DNA of 64,000 nucleotides from Melioribacteraceae bacterium (GCA_027030245.1 JALVFE010000021.1:350247-414246); one strand, 5' to 3'. Numbered from the stretch's first letter, positions 56,169 to 64,000 are shown. Made by a program: numbers and translations. The notes: generated by a model from the sequence alone, not told the origin.

Positions 56169-57641
56169 ATGACGGACTTAGAAAAGTATTTCACTCAATT
56201 TCGTAATAACATTATCGGTATTGATCAATATTTCGAAACACCATTCGGCGAAAAAAAAATTGTTTATGCTGATTGGGTTGCCAGCGGCAGGCTTTACAAA
56301 CCTATCGAAGATTTAATTAGTAACACATTCGGTAATTTTGTCGGGAATACTCACTCGGAATCCAGCGTAACGGGAACGGTAATGACCAAAGCTTATCACC
56401 GGGCGCGGGATATTATTAAAAATCACGTAAACGCCAACGAGAATGATGTTTTAATTACCGCCGGATTCGGAATGACTACCGTTATAAATAAATTTCAAAG
56501 AATACTCGGTTTACGTTATCCCGAACAATTCGAAAAATATATCGATATTCCCGAAGAAGACGTTCCGGTTGTGTTTATTACCCACATGGAACACCATTCA
56601 AACCAAACAAGCTGGCTTGAAACGATTTGCGATTGTGAAATTATTCAACCCGACGAAAACGGAATGGTTGATTATGAATATTTTGCCGGGTTGCTCGATA
56701 AATATAAAAACAGAAAACTTAAAATAGGTTCATTTACTGCTGCATCGAACGTTACGGGAATTAGTCCGGATTACCACAAACTTGCCCGAATGATGCACGA
56801 AAACGGCGGATTATGTTTCGTGGATTTTTCCGCAGCCGCTCCTTACGTGAATATTGATATGCATCCCGAAAACCCCGACGAAAAACTTGACGCTATCTTT
56901 TTTTCCCCGCATAAGTTTTTGGGCGGTCCCGGTTCTTCGGGAGTTTTGGTATTCGATTCCGCTTTATATAATAGAAAGATTCCCGATCATCCGGGCGGCG
57001 GAACAGTTGATTGGACAAACCCGTGGGGAAAGCACAAATACATCGACGATATCGAATTACGCGAAGACGGCGGAACTCCCGGATTCTTACAAGCAATCAA
57101 ATCCGCATTAAGTATTGAACTGAAAGAGAAAATGGGCGTTGAGAATATTCTCGCCCGGGAAGAAGAGTTATTGGAAATTGCTTATAAAGAATTTGATTCG
57201 ATTCCCGAAATACATTTATTGGCAAACGAAGAAAGAAAACGGCTTGGTGTTTTATCTTTTTATTTCGAAGATATACATTACAATCTTGTTGTAAAACTCT
57301 TAAACGATCGGTACGGCGTGCAAGTACGGGGCGGTTGCTCATGCGCGGGCACTTACGGTCATTATTTACTTCATGTTGATCCGACACGCTCGAAAAGAAT
57401 AACGGATAAAATCAATCAAGGCGATCTTTCCGAAAAACCGGGCTGGGTTCGTTTATCGTTGCATCCTACAATGACTGACGAAGAACTGCTTTATATCACT
57501 CAAGCGATTAAAGAAATTGCCAAACACGGAAAAGAATGGGGTGAAGATTACGAATATTCTCCGAGAACTAACGAATTCAGACATAAAAATGATAAACCGG
57601 TTGATGAAATGATTGGGCTTTGGTTTTCTGCGGTACGTTAA
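56169..57641 (+). CDS. Class V aminotransferase / cysteine desulfurase-like
   Basis: PLP enzyme of 490 residues, longer than SufS (about 410). Seen: HSESSVTGTVMTKAYH near 57, HMEHHSNQTSW near 137 with the aspartate-type PLP pocket, FVDFSAAAPYV near 217, PLP lysine in FFSPHKFLGGPGSSG near 243, and RGGCSCAGTYGHYLL near 390 with a Cys where desulfurases carry the persulfide. It could supply sulfur or act on another cysteine-like substrate. No suf or isc genes are nearby, so its partner is unknown. Transcribed alone, divergent from nqrA and convergent with the HisH-like gene, whose stop abuts its own. Confidence 0.88.
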   Translation: MTDLEKYFTQFRNNIIGIDQYFETPFGEKKIVYADWVASGRLYKPIEDLISNTFGNFVGNTHSESSVTGTVMTKAYHRARDIIKNHVNANENDVLITAGFGMTTVINKFQRILGLRYPEQFEKYIDIPEEDVPVVFITHMEHHSNQTSWLETICDCEIIQPDENGMVDYEYFAGLLDKYKNRKLKIGSFTAASNVTGISPDYHKLARMMHENGGLCFVDFSAAAPYVNIDMHPENPDEKLDAIFFSPHKFLGGPGSSGVLVFDSALYNRKIPDHPGGGTVDWTNPWGKHKYIDDIELREDGGTPGFLQAIKSALSIELKEKMGVENILAREEELLEIAYKEFDSIPEIHLLANEERKRLGVLSFYFEDIHYNLVVKLLNDRYGVQVRGGCSCAGTYGHYLLHVDPTRSKRITDKINQGDLSEKPGWVRLSLHPTMTDEELLYITQAIKEIAKHGKEWGEDYEYSPRTNEFRHKNDKPVDEMIGLWFSAVR

Positions 57642-58232
57642 TCAAATTAGCTCGCAAAAATTTTTTAATACCATTTCCCCGTTTTTGCCCGATTCTTCGG
57701 GTTTGAAAAGAATACTGTAAACATTTTCGTATTCCAACGAACTGCTGATGATATTATTTTTCAACTCGATTGTAGTAGTGGTGAATTCGTTTTCCAAAAC
57801 AACGCAATGAAAATTAAAATAAAACTCTTGATTAAAATCTACGTTCGCAAATAATTTACTTTCTTTTTTCAACTTTATTTTTGATCGGAAAGGATTGAAT
57901 TCCGCCAAATTATATTTTTTACAATCTTCGGTGTTTAACGGGAAAAATCCCAAACCGACCTTTTCCATCCCGATGATATTTTCGCAACAAAGCATCATGC
58001 CCATATTTATGCCTAAAATCGGTTTTTTTAGCATTTTAAGCATGCTGAACAGATTCATTAAGTGTAATTTTTTTATTACTTGAATTGCATCCTTACCGTC
58101 GGGAAGAATGATTTTACTCGCTTTTAATAAATCGGTTTCGCTGAAGGAAACTTTGTGTTCTATATTTAAATTTTGCAGAATACCTGAAATTTTGCTTGCT
58201 TCGTCTCTGTCATAATTTAAAATTAAAACCAT
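57642..58232 (-). CDS. HisH-like amidotransferase, catalytic residues lost
   Basis: Protein of 196 residues with the size and strand order of HisH, the glutaminase subunit of imidazole glycerol phosphate synthase (start VLILNYDRDEASKI; KVGLGFFPLN; end EESGKNGEMVLKNFCELI). The nucleophile elbow, GICLGMQ in HisH, reads GINMGMM here, so the Cys is Asn. The catalytic His of FHPE is Lys in FKPEES; only the Glu remains. It should not hydrolyse glutamine. No his genes are nearby. A binding or regulatory role, or use of free ammonia by a partner, are possibilities. Tail-to-tail with the aminotransferase gene, divergent from the 65-residue gene. Confidence 0.7.
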   Translation of the reverse strand: MVLILNYDRDEASKISGILQNLNIEHKVSFSETDLLKASKIILPDGKDAIQVIKKLHLMNLFSMLKMLKKPILGINMGMMLCCENIIGMEKVGLGFFPLNTEDCKKYNLAEFNPFRSKIKLKKESKLFANVDFNQEFYFNFHCVVLENEFTTTTIELKNNIISSSLEYENVYSILFKPEESGKNGEMVLKNFCELI

Positions 58233-58362
58233 ACCCCTACCAAAAAAAAATTATTTTCCATATATTAATATAAAATATTTTATTAAATTAACGGACAATA
58301 AAATCGCATTTTGGGATTAATTAATTTCCTTACAATAATTATCACTAACAAAAGGTATACTA

Positions 58363-58560
58363 ATGGCAGACGAAGAAAAAAAAGGCGCAAAAATTGGCGA
58401 ATTTAAGGGTAACCCCGTAATATCTTTACCTGTTGGCGGCAGCGACCGGTATCCGTTTACATTCGGACTTTCCAAAGCGAAAGCAATTTTAGAGTATATT
58501 GATGATATTAGAAAATTCGTGGAAGAGCACGATTCCAAAAAAGAAGAATCAAACGGTTAA
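58363..58560 (+). CDS. Small hypothetical protein
   Basis: Protein of 65 residues with a charged N-terminus (MADEEKKGAKIGEFKG), a central NPVISLPVGG segment and a C-terminal helix (FGLSKAKAILEYIDDIRKF). No signal peptide or membrane helix. AAAAGG precedes the ATG by 9 bases. I do not recognise a family. The ordered composition and the clean intergenic start argue that it is real. It ends 1 base before the convergent FKBP gene. Confidence 0.65.
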   Translation: MADEEKKGAKIGEFKGNPVISLPVGGSDRYPFTFGLSKAKAILEYIDDIRKFVEEHDSKKEESNG

Positions 58561-58561
58561 A

Positions 58562-59005
58562 TCAAGGATTTATTACTTCTAATACTTCGATTTCATAAAC
58601 CAGGGTTTTCCCCGCAAGGGGATGGTTTGCGTCGAATGTAATTTTGTCATCCGATATTTCTTTTACACGGAATTGAATCGGCTCGCCTATTTCTTGCGGT
58701 ATATAAATTTCTTCCCCGATGTGCGGAACAAATTCGGGTGGCAATTTACCCCTCTCTATCTCAACGACCAATTCTTTTAACCTCGGACCGTAACCTTTAT
58801 CGGCAGTGACTTTAATTCTTTTTTTAGCTCCCACTCTCATGGAAATCAACGATTCTTCAACACCGGGAACAACATCTCCCTCGCCGATTTTTACGGTCAG
58901 AGGATTTTCTTCCGTATTCGATTGAAATACCGTACCGTCTTCCAGAATCCCTGTAAGTTTTATTTTAACTGTATTCCCTCTTCTAACGCGGATTTCTTTA
59001 TTCAT
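58562..59005 (-). CDS. FKBP-type peptidyl-prolyl isomerase, SlyD-like
   Basis: Cytoplasmic peptidyl-prolyl isomerase/chaperone of 147 residues. FKBP half-domains flank an inserted flap as in SlyD: VKIKLTGILEDGTVFQS near 13, GEGDVVPGVEESL near 42, insert about 70-120, DANHPLAGKTLVYEIEVLEV at the end. There is no His-rich metal-binding tail such as E. coli SlyD has. Monocistronic, convergent with the 65-residue gene. Confidence 0.92.
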   Translation of the reverse strand: MNKEIRVRRGNTVKIKLTGILEDGTVFQSNTEENPLTVKIGEGDVVPGVEESLISMRVGAKKRIKVTADKGYGPRLKELVVEIERGKLPPEFVPHIGEEIYIPQEIGEPIQFRVKEISDDKITFDANHPLAGKTLVYEIEVLEVINP

Positions 59006-59218
59006 AAGTAAATAAAAAATTATGGGTAAGTGTATTGTAAGATAAGTAAATTTTATAAAATAGAAAAATTCGTTCCCACAAAGTTCGCAATAAAATATTT
59101 ATTAAAGTTTAATCTAATAATATTTTATAAATTTATTTACGATTTATAGTATAAAACAATTGCTTTTTTTGAAAACATATATTAAGTTACGAATATCCTT
59201 TTATAACCGGAGGTAGTT

Positions 59219-60604
59219 ATGAAACGCTTTCTAATTCCTCTATTGGTTTTATCATCGGCAATACTGTTTGCCCAAAACGAACATGCCGAGTACATCGAAG
59301 GACCTTACAAAACACCCCAGGACGTAACAAACGGATGCTTGGAATGCCATGAAGAGGTTGCCGCCGATATCATGCACACAAGCCACTGGACGTGGTTAGG
59401 TCCGGAATTCGAAACCCCCGAAGGAACCAAGAGGCTCGGTAAAAAAAACATGATTAATAATTTTTGCATCGCCGTTCCTTCAAATTGGCCACGTTGTACA
59501 AGCTGTCATATTGGTTACGGATGGAAAGATGAAAATTTCGATTTTTCCAAAGCGGAAAATATCGACTGTTTGATTTGCCACGACAGAACAGGGACTTACA
59601 AAAAAATTCCGACCGGAGCCGGAGCGCCTGTAAAAGGTCTTGATTTACTTAAAATTGCACGAGGGGTCGGAATGCCCACGCGTGCCAATTGCGGAATTTG
59701 CCATTTCGACGGCGGAGGAGGAACCGGAGTTAAACACGGCGATATGGATGACTCGCTTTACAATCCTTCTACGGAACTTGACGTGCATATGGGCGGAGAA
59801 GATTTTGATTGCACCGAATGCCATATTACCGAAAATCACCAAATAGCAGGCGCAAGCCATAGCTCAATGGCAGCCGGTAAAAATCATATTTCTTGCGATA
59901 ATCCGGATTGCCACGACAAAGATCCGCATGAGAAAAAAATATTAAATAAACATTCAGATGCGGTGGCATGCGAAACATGCCATATTCCTACATTTGCCCG
60001 GGGTCTGCCTACAAAAGTTTGGTGGGATTGGTCGGATGCCGGTAAAAATCTGGAAGATAAAAAGGACGAATACGGTAAATCCACTTTCCATAAGAAAAAA
60101 GGTTCGTTTGTTTGGAAGAAAAACGTTAAACCGGAATATGCTTGGTATAACGGTAAAGCGGATTATTATATGCTTGGCGATAAGATTGATCCAACAAAAG
60201 TTGTGATGTTAAATAATCCGGAAGGAGATATCACCGATCCTAAAGCTAAAATTGCTCCATTCAAAGTAATGAGAGGCAAACAGCCGTACGATCCCGTTTA
60301 CAAATATCTCGTTGTTCCCCACCTTTTCGGGAAAGACGGCTTTTGGAAAACATTTGATTGGAATGCTTCAAGTGCAATAGGAATGAAAGCAGTAGGACTT
60401 GATTATTCCGGTACGATCGATTTTGTAGAAACAGCGATGTATTGGCCCATAAACCATACGGTTATGCCTGCAGACAAAGCATTAAAGTGCACCCAATGCC
60501 ACGGTTGGAAAGGCAATAAAGTACTTGATTGGAAAGCGTTGGGATATTCCGGCGATCCGATGAAAAGAAGCGTAAAGAAAAAAAGGGATTTGTTAAAAAA
60601 ATAG
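59219..60604 (+). CDS. Octaheme cytochrome c, tetrathionate reductase family
   Basis: Secreted multiheme cytochrome of 461 residues with signal peptide (FLIPLLVLSSAILFAQ). Eight c-heme sites can be counted: CLECH, CTSCH, CLICH, CGICH, CTECH, CDNPDCH (a CX4CH site), CETCH and CTQCH. Number, length and the CX4CH site fit the octaheme tetrathionate reductase (OTR) family, which in vitro also reduces nitrite and hydroxylamine. No electron-donating quinol dehydrogenase gene is adjacent, and a physiological substrate cannot be inferred. AACCGGAGGTAGTT precedes the ATG, a strong ribosome site. Monocistronic, after a 213-base gap. Confidence 0.9.
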   Translation: MKRFLIPLLVLSSAILFAQNEHAEYIEGPYKTPQDVTNGCLECHEEVAADIMHTSHWTWLGPEFETPEGTKRLGKKNMINNFCIAVPSNWPRCTSCHIGYGWKDENFDFSKAENIDCLICHDRTGTYKKIPTGAGAPVKGLDLLKIARGVGMPTRANCGICHFDGGGGTGVKHGDMDDSLYNPSTELDVHMGGEDFDCTECHITENHQIAGASHSSMAAGKNHISCDNPDCHDKDPHEKKILNKHSDAVACETCHIPTFARGLPTKVWWDWSDAGKNLEDKKDEYGKSTFHKKKGSFVWKKNVKPEYAWYNGKADYYMLGDKIDPTKVVMLNNPEGDITDPKAKIAPFKVMRGKQPYDPVYKYLVVPHLFGKDGFWKTFDWNASSAIGMKAVGLDYSGTIDFVETAMYWPINHTVMPADKALKCTQCHGWKGNKVLDWKALGYSGDPMKRSVKKKRDLLKK

Positions 60605-60721
60605 TTAACGAAATAAATTTTTATTTATTAAGGTTCGGGAGCTGTTAAATTGTTATCCAGTTAGTCTCGGCGGTTTGTTTTTAATCTTTGTAAATTACTA
60701 CGAATTTACGAATCAAAAATT

Positions 60722-60755
60722 ATTGTAAGGGGCGAAAATTTGCGCCTTTTACAAT
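60722..60755. repeat. 13-bp hairpin, REP-like
   Basis: ATTGTAAGGGGCG (60722-60734) can pair with CGCCTTTTACAAT (60743-60755) over all 13 positions, two of them G-U in the plus-strand RNA, around an 8-base loop. It lies 117 bases after the octaheme cytochrome stop and could act as its terminator, but no T-tract follows. Confidence 0.6.
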
Positions 60756-60806
60756 TTCCGGATTGGGATTTGTAATTTGTTATTTGTTAGCCGCGAATTC
60801 GCTAAT

Positions 60807-60840
60807 AAAAAAAATTTCGGGGACGAAGATTTTCGTCCCC
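60807..60840 (-). terminator. Hairpin plus T8, possible terminator of LD-carboxypeptidase gene
   Basis: GGGGACGAA (60819-60827) and TTCGTCCCC (60832-60840) form a perfect 9-bp stem with a 4-base loop. On the minus strand it is followed after four bases by eight T (60814-60807), the form of an intrinsic terminator. It lies about 255 bases past the stop of the minus-strand gene ending at 61095. Its core resembles the neighbouring hairpin, so a dispersed repeat used as terminator is likely. Confidence 0.45.
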
Positions 60841-61094
60841 TACGTCTCACGTCTTTCGTTTTACGTTTCACGTTTTGGATTTGAAATATCCTTCCTTTGT
60901 GTTCTCTGTGGTTAAAAAAAATCACAGATTATTCACAGAATAATTGGGATTTGTTTTTGGAATTTTTTTGTCATACTCTCCGCCTGCGGTGCCAAGCACG
61001 ACACTTTTGAGTGAGCCTTTTTTATTAAAAACCGTTTAACATTTTCGCTATTCGGCAAATGGCAAATACTTCGAAAATAGAAAGGATTAATTTT

Positions 61095-62036
61095 TCAAAC
61101 GACCGCGTTTTCGGTAATTTCGATAAATTCCCGGGATGCATTAATTTTGCAATTTAATCCGAAAGGGATTGTAATGGTTTGCGGGATATGTCCGTGCTTG
61201 ATGTTGTACATTACCGGAATTTTTAATTTCCCGAAATAATCCGCAATTACTTCGTTGAGGGTCAATGTGCTTTTAGTCTCGTCGGTTTCGTAACAATCCA
61301 CAAATCTTCCCAGCATAATTCCGTTTACCTGCTCAAATACTTTTGCCAGCCGCAGATGATTGAACATTCTATCGATTTTATATGGTTGCTCTCCAATTTC
61401 TTCTATTAATAAGATATTATTTTTCACGGAAGGCATAAATTCGGTACCCAAAACTGTGGTAAACAGAGCTAAATTTCCGCCGATAATTCTGCCTTCTCCC
61501 CTGCCTTTTCTGAGCACGTAAAATTTTTCATCGCCGGGATTTTTTAATTTACCGATTTTCTTTTCCGATGTAATTGTTCTCCAAAACACCTCTTCCGTAA
61601 AAGAATCCACTTTATCATGAAAATCGACCGCTAACATTGGTCCGGCAAACGTAACCAAACCGGTTTTCTTTAAAATAGCCATTTGCATGACAGTAAGATC
61701 GCTATACCCGACGAAAATTTTAGGGTTTTTCCTTATTAAAGAATAATCGAGTTTATCGAGCAATCTGCCGGAACCATAACCCCCGCGGACGGCAATAATT
61801 GCCTTTACCTCTTTATCGGCAAACATAGAATGAAAATCTTCCAACCGTTCGGAATCTTCGCCGGCTAAATATCCTTTTACTTTTGTCACGTGTTTACCTA
61901 CTTTTACGCGGTAACCAAGACTTTCCAAATATTGTACACCTTTTTCTATTCTCGATGCATCTGAAGGTGATGAGGCGGGCGAAATAATTCCGATTACATC
62001 GCCTTGTTTGAGCTTTTTCGGTTTGATAATTTTCAT
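61095..62036 (-). CDS. LD-carboxypeptidase family (peptidase S66)
   Basis: Serine carboxypeptidase of about 313 residues, S66 family (LdcA/MccF), which cuts the D-Ala from tetrapeptides in murein recycling; some relatives cleave microcin C-like peptides. Seen: GDVIGIISPASSPSD near 12, IAVRGGYGSGRLLDKLDY near 77, nucleophile Ser in FVGYSDLT near 105, and IGGNLALFTTVLGTEF near 190 with the conserved Asn. Start set at ATG 62036; seven more codons back to a TTG are possible, and neither has a clear ribosome site. Monocistronic. Confidence 0.92.
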   Translation of the reverse strand: MKIIKPKKLKQGDVIGIISPASSPSDASRIEKGVQYLESLGYRVKVGKHVTKVKGYLAGEDSERLEDFHSMFADKEVKAIIAVRGGYGSGRLLDKLDYSLIRKNPKIFVGYSDLTVMQMAILKKTGLVTFAGPMLAVDFHDKVDSFTEEVFWRTITSEKKIGKLKNPGDEKFYVLRKGRGEGRIIGGNLALFTTVLGTEFMPSVKNNILLIEEIGEQPYKIDRMFNHLRLAKVFEQVNGIMLGRFVDCYETDETKSTLTLNEVIADYFGKLKIPVMYNIKHGHIPQTITIPFGLNCKINASREFIEITENAVV

Positions 62037-62378
62037 AAGCACAACTATTATGAACAAGAATTGTCGAATATAATAAATCCGTTAAATCATTGCAAAAAAA
62101 ATCTGAATTTCAATGGATTTTCATGAAAGGTACCTACATTAATTTATTGTTTTATAATATCTTATATCATTTACTTAATATAGAGTTTTAAGAAGATTTT
62201 ATATTTTCTTGTATTACATTGGGTTACGAGGGATAAACAACAATGGAATAAAAAATGATTCTAATAATCCAGATAAAACACCGCTAACCTTCTTAAATAA
62301 AAGAAGTTACAGATATTATCCAAAGTAAATTACCGGCTGTTCCGGTTATTTATCGGAATTATATTGTGATAGCTCTAT
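62037..62378. other. Intergenic region, nothing recognised
   Basis: About 340 very AT-rich bases between two minus-strand genes. It must hold the promoter of the LD-carboxypeptidase gene, but I see no convincing boxes, hairpin, RNA gene or open reading frame of note. Confidence 0.5.
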
Positions 62379-63191
62379 TCAATTCACTATCAGCTTTTCC
62401 CTTCCCCATTCTTTTAGCTTTTGTTTGATAAATTCCAATACTTTCTGGTGCTGTGCGCTTCCAGAGCCTTCAACTTTCATGGGTTCACCAAATGCAAAAT
62501 AAACGGTTTTTGACGGGTCGAGTTTTCCGATGTCTTTAATAATCTTTCCGTTCGGCCAGGCATCGGTAGCTAAAGCAATTGGAATTACGGGAACATTGTT
62601 TCTCTTTGCCAGCTTAATTCCCATAGTATTAAACGATGACGAATCGAGGAATGGTGTTCGCGTTTTTTGGGGAAAAACCACGATTGATCTGCCGTCTTCC
62701 AGCCTCTTTTTCCCTTCGTCCATTACCAACTTAAAATCTTCCCTCGGGTTTGTTCTTCCCACAATAATCGGATAGCGTGCGGCTGCAATAGGTCCGAACA
62801 ATGGGAAATCCACTAACTCCTTTTTAATGATAAAAATAACAGGTTTAACGGGTTGAATTATTCCGGGCAAAACCAGAGTTTCCAGAGTGCTCATGTGGTT
62901 TCCGATAAAAATAACCGGACCATCGATTTTCCGCAAGTTACCCATCCCGGTAATATCGAATTTCAATCCGGCTTCTTCCAAATTCCTCATAATTTCCAGT
63001 GATGACCCTACCCAATTGTAACGGTCGTAAATACCTTTTTTTACCTTTTTGTTTGAATACAATACCACACGCAACAAATTCCGGTAAAAATAAAAAGAGG
63101 GAGAGACAACCCTTTTATGCCGTTTTTCATCGGTTTTATAGGAATCGTTTTTAGCAATTATTTCGGGATATCCGCTAAGTTTCTCTAACAT
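62379..63191 (-). CDS. PlsC-like 1-acyl-glycerol-phosphate acyltransferase, HX4E type
   Basis: Acyltransferase of 270 residues in the lysophosphatidate acyltransferase fold, expected at the inner membrane. The catalytic motif, NHX4D in most members, reads NHMSTLE near 118, with Glu for Asp. The substrate-binding FPEGTR reads FPQKTR near 175. Other blocks are normal (FIGNHMSTLETLVLPG, VPVIPIALATDAW). I believe a subfamily with HX4E and FPQ exists in several phyla, so this is likely a functional variant rather than a dead enzyme, acting on a phospholipid or other acyl acceptor. It lies just downstream of the tRNA operon terminator. Confidence 0.85.
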   Translation of the reverse strand: MLEKLSGYPEIIAKNDSYKTDEKRHKRVVSPSFYFYRNLLRVVLYSNKKVKKGIYDRYNWVGSSLEIMRNLEEAGLKFDITGMGNLRKIDGPVIFIGNHMSTLETLVLPGIIQPVKPVIFIIKKELVDFPLFGPIAAARYPIIVGRTNPREDFKLVMDEGKKRLEDGRSIVVFPQKTRTPFLDSSSFNTMGIKLAKRNNVPVIPIALATDAWPNGKIIKDIGKLDPSKTVYFAFGEPMKVEGSGSAQHQKVLEFIKQKLKEWGREKLIVN

Positions 63192-63225
63192 TTTTATCTC
63201 AATGAAATTATATCGTACACTAATT

Positions 63226-63281
63226 TAAAAAGAAAAAGGACTGAACGAAAGAAGAAATTTTCTTAATTCGAACAGTCCTTT
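63226..63281 (-). terminator. Intrinsic terminator of tRNA operon
   Basis: On the minus strand just after tRNA-Glu, AAAGGACTG pairs with CAGTCCTTT (63235-63243 with 63273-63281), a 9-bp stem with a smaller AAGAA/TTCTT hairpin inside the loop, followed by the T-rich TTTTTCTTTTT. This is a standard Rho-independent form placed 1 base past the last tRNA. Confidence 0.75.
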
Positions 63282-63282
63282 G

Positions 63283-63354
63283 TGACCCCAAGGGGATTCG
63301 AACCCCTATTACCGCCGTGAAAGGGCGAGGTCCTAACCATTAGACGATGGGGCC
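63283..63354 (-). tRNA. tRNA-Glu(TTC)
   Basis: Full cloverleaf on the minus strand: acceptor GGCCCCA/TGGGGTC, anticodon loop CTTTCAC with anticodon TTC, T arm GGTTCGAATCC. The CCA end is not encoded. Fourth and last tRNA of the operon. Confidence 0.96.
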
Positions 63355-63366
63355 AAAACTTTTCCG

Positions 63367-63441
63367 GGTGAGCGATGGGATTTGAACCCACGACCTTCTG
63401 GGCCACAACCAGACGCTCTAACCAGCTGAGCTACGCCCACC
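63367..63441 (-). tRNA. tRNA-His(GTG)
   Basis: Cloverleaf on the minus strand with acceptor GTGGGCG/CGCTCAC, the extra G at -1 opposite C73 that marks tRNA-His, anticodon loop TTGTGGC (GTG) and T loop TTCAAAT. Third in the operon. Confidence 0.96.
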
Positions 63442-63554
63442 ATTTCAAAACCAATACGACAAACAACTAACTTAATTTAGCCCACAAATATAAACAGAAA
63501 ATTCAAAAATAAAAAACGGAAGAACGTCTGTTTTTACCCATTGCCGGATTTTTG

Positions 63555-63628
63555 TACGCCAGAGTGGACTCGAACCACTAACCTACGGCTTAGAAGGCCG
63601 TTGCTCTATCCGATTGAGCTACTGGCGC
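63555..63628 (-). tRNA. tRNA-Arg(TCT)
   Basis: Cloverleaf on the minus strand with acceptor GCGCCAG/CTGGCGT, anticodon stem ACGGC/GCCGT around CTTCTAA (anticodon TCT) and T loop TTCGAGT. Reads AGA/AGG codons. Second in the operon; 113 bases separate it from tRNA-His. Confidence 0.95.
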
Positions 63629-63683
63629 ATCTTTATTTCGCAATAAACAAAGAACTAAGAAAAATTTCAAGTTAAATTTCTCG

Positions 63684-63758
63684 TCGGGGCGGCAGGATTC
63701 GAACCTGCGACCTCCTGCTCCCAAAGCAGGCGCGCTAACCGGACTACGCTACGCCCCG
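63684..63758 (-). tRNA. tRNA-Pro(TGG)
   Basis: Cloverleaf on the minus strand with acceptor CGGGGCG/CGCCCCG, anticodon stem CCTGC/GCAGG around TTTGGGA (anticodon TGG), T loop TTCGAAT. First tRNA of the operon. Confidence 0.96.
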
Positions 63759-63816
63759 GTCGACCAATACAAAATTTCCGCCTGCTTCGTGCAAGCACTT
63801 TCAAAAAAGAATTACA

Positions 63817-63845
63817 AAGTTATTATATTCATTTTATAATGTCAA
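63817..63845 (-). promoter_or_regulatory. Sigma-70-type promoter for tRNA operon
   Basis: On the minus strand a perfect -35 box TTGACA (63845-63840) is followed after 17 bases by TAACTT (63822-63817), a four-of-six -10 box. Transcription would start near 63810, about 50 bases before tRNA-Pro. No gene is seen between here and the window end at 64000. Confidence 0.5.
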
Positions 63846-64000
63846 TTTTCCTAGTAAATATTAATGTAATTTGCACTGCTGTCCAAAACAAATTGGGAAA
63901 ATCGGAAAAGAGCTTAAATTGGACAGATTTCCTTACGAAACAGAAAGTAACCCTATAAAAGTTAGAATAATGAAAGTTGTTTAGAGTATTGATCGTAATA

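Larger units (their letters stand above)
60605..61094. other. Intergenic region with REP-like hairpins
   Basis: A gene-free 490 bases between convergent genes. It holds two strong hairpins (60722-60755 and 60808-60840, listed separately), a run of degenerate ACGT(C/T)T units at 60841-60875 and a TGTG/CACAG-rich stretch at 60898-60945. It looks like an accumulation of small dispersed palindromic repeats, with no coding potential that I can support. Confidence 0.6.

Noticed and set aside
57642..58232. PdxT or functional HisH
   Set aside because: The nucleophilic Cys and catalytic His are both replaced, and no partner synthase gene is adjacent.
60605..61094. CRISPR array
   Set aside because: The repeats are palindromic, unequal and without regular spacers; no cas genes are in the window.

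Overview
The window is AT-rich chromosomal DNA from a Gram-negative bacterium of the Bacteroidota/Chlorobiota/Ignavibacteriota group, most probably Ignavibacteria. This is an inference, not a database match. It rests on several secreted proteins whose signal peptides end in 'AQ', the CarboxypepD_reg-like and DUF547 proteins, a complete Na+-NQR operon with its maturation genes, and an octaheme cytochrome. No insertion sequence, prophage or CRISPR array was seen.

Region 1 (1-37085, all minus strand, read right to left) is a hybrid PKS/NRPS locus. It opens with an NtrC-type sigma-54 activator (35727-37085). A good -24/-12 sigma-54 promoter candidate (35591-35605) follows, then a stand-alone CheW-like protein (35103-35555), then six tightly packed megasynthase genes. 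In transcription order the assembly line is: FAAL-ACP loading, KS-AT-DH-ER-KR-ACP; KS-AT-ACP-C-A(Tyr/Phe-like)-T; KS-AT-KR-ACP; C-A-T; C-A(Lys-like)-T-ST-T*-ST-C-A-T-E; C-A... (cut by the window edge). ST is a PAPS sulfotransferase domain and T* is a carrier domain whose phosphopantetheine serine is a glutamate. The expected product is a lipopeptide with a fatty tail and at least five amino-acid positions, possibly sulfated. The termination module lies beyond the left edge.

Region 2 (37275-47739, minus strand) is mostly metabolic and envelope genes: adjacent but separate glucose-6-phosphate isomerase and transaldolase; a flavoprotein domain, apparently circularly permuted, fused to a NosR-like polyferredoxin; a predicted outer-membrane barrel; a DUF547 protein; a fructosamine kinase overlapping a low-molecular-weight phosphatase (a likely protein deglycation pair); a CarboxypepD_reg-like protein and a lipoprotein.

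Region 3 (47864-55924) holds an AlaX-like protein and, on the minus strand, the nqrABCDEF operon. Downstream of it come a CBS-domain protein, ApbE (which flavinylates Nqr subunits) and a small cysteine-rich membrane protein that may be NqrM.

Region 4 (56169-64000) is mixed: a class V aminotransferase/cysteine desulfurase-like enzyme, a HisH-like amidotransferase lacking its catalytic Cys and His, a 65-residue orphan, an FKBP-type isomerase, an octaheme cytochrome c of the tetrathionate-reductase family, an LD-carboxypeptidase, a PlsC-like acyltransferase with HX4E, and a tRNA operon (Pro, Arg, His, Glu) with a recognisable promoter and terminator. The 490-base gap at 60605-61094 carries two strong REP-like hairpins.
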